The notes under the pieces were generated by a model, which was not told where the DNA came from, searched no databases, and saw only the letters and a program-made list of their open reading frames with translations. Below are positions 63,999-64,000 of a stretch of 64,000 nt of DNA, in pieces; position 1 is the stretch's first letter, and each line of letters opens with the position of its first letter. The position numbers were made by a program, and so were the translations under genes. Source of the stretch: Leptospira haakeii (GTDB lineage Bacteria > Spirochaetota > Leptospiria > Leptospirales > Leptospiraceae). Where the stretch lies: assembly GCF_002812045.1 (NCBI RefSeq), contig NZ_NPEG01000007.1, positions 124,001 to 188,000 of the forward strand. Reading direction: 5' to 3'.

Positions 63999-64000
63999 AT

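Noticed and set aside
1..64000. CRISPR arrays, insertion sequences, tRNA or rRNA genes
   Set aside because: No direct-repeat array, transposase, terminal repeats or cloverleaf-like segment was seen while reading both strands.

Overview
The window looks like chromosomal DNA of a Leptospira species (Spirochaetes). This is inferred from gene content: a meso-DAP-type peptidoglycan cluster, MqnA of the futalosine menaquinone route, many short lipoproteins with spirochaete-style lipoboxes, SpoIIE/GAF phosphatases and tandem chemoreceptors. There is no rRNA gene to fix the species. The sequence is moderately AT-rich and gene-dense, mostly in short operons. I see no prophage, insertion sequence, CRISPR array or tRNA.

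Layout. 1-4006: the 3' end of purK, then an envelope-glycan group (GT4 glycosyltransferase, SAM methyltransferase, flippase-like membrane protein, opposing GT2 glycosyltransferase). 4113-11822 (minus): a reduced division/cell-wall cluster, rsmH-ftsL-murE-mraY-ftsW-murG-murC, mostly joined by 1-4 nt overlaps. 12132-17707: two tandem methyl-accepting chemotaxis proteins facing a rhodanese lipoprotein, CheR and a STAS protein. 17866-26806: mqnA, a lipoprotein, an ammonium transporter, a GAF-SpoIIE-TPR phosphatase, an alpha/beta hydrolase, an FGGY kinase and small proteins.

27213-35094 is a heme acquisition operon: an unknown lipoprotein, a HmuY-like lipoprotein, a TonB-dependent receptor, HmuT, HmuU, HmuV and a HemS-like protein. 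Three TGAG..CTCA palindromes, at least two with the 7-1-7 geometry of Fur-family boxes, lie before it, and a hairpin separates the first gene from the rest. 35148-47179 holds mixed housekeeping and signalling genes, including a divergent alcohol dehydrogenase/TetR pair with two perfect operator palindromes.

47220-48730 is leuA preceded by what reads as a complete ribosome-mediated attenuator: a 20-residue leader peptide with seven Leu codons, alternative hairpins and an intrinsic terminator. 48805-52660 encodes two large polytopic envelope proteins. 52681-58802 (minus) is a TolC-RND-TetR-TetR efflux operon with no periplasmic adaptor gene and a GTTTCC/GGAAAC repeat cluster over its probable promoter. 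59305-63941 carries a hybrid histidine kinase, a YheT-like hydrolase and a thiolase.

The most interesting points are the leu attenuator, the heme operon with its uncharacterised leading lipoprotein and operator set, and the two operator arrays of TetR-type regulators. All functions are inferred from sequence reading alone; no database search was run.
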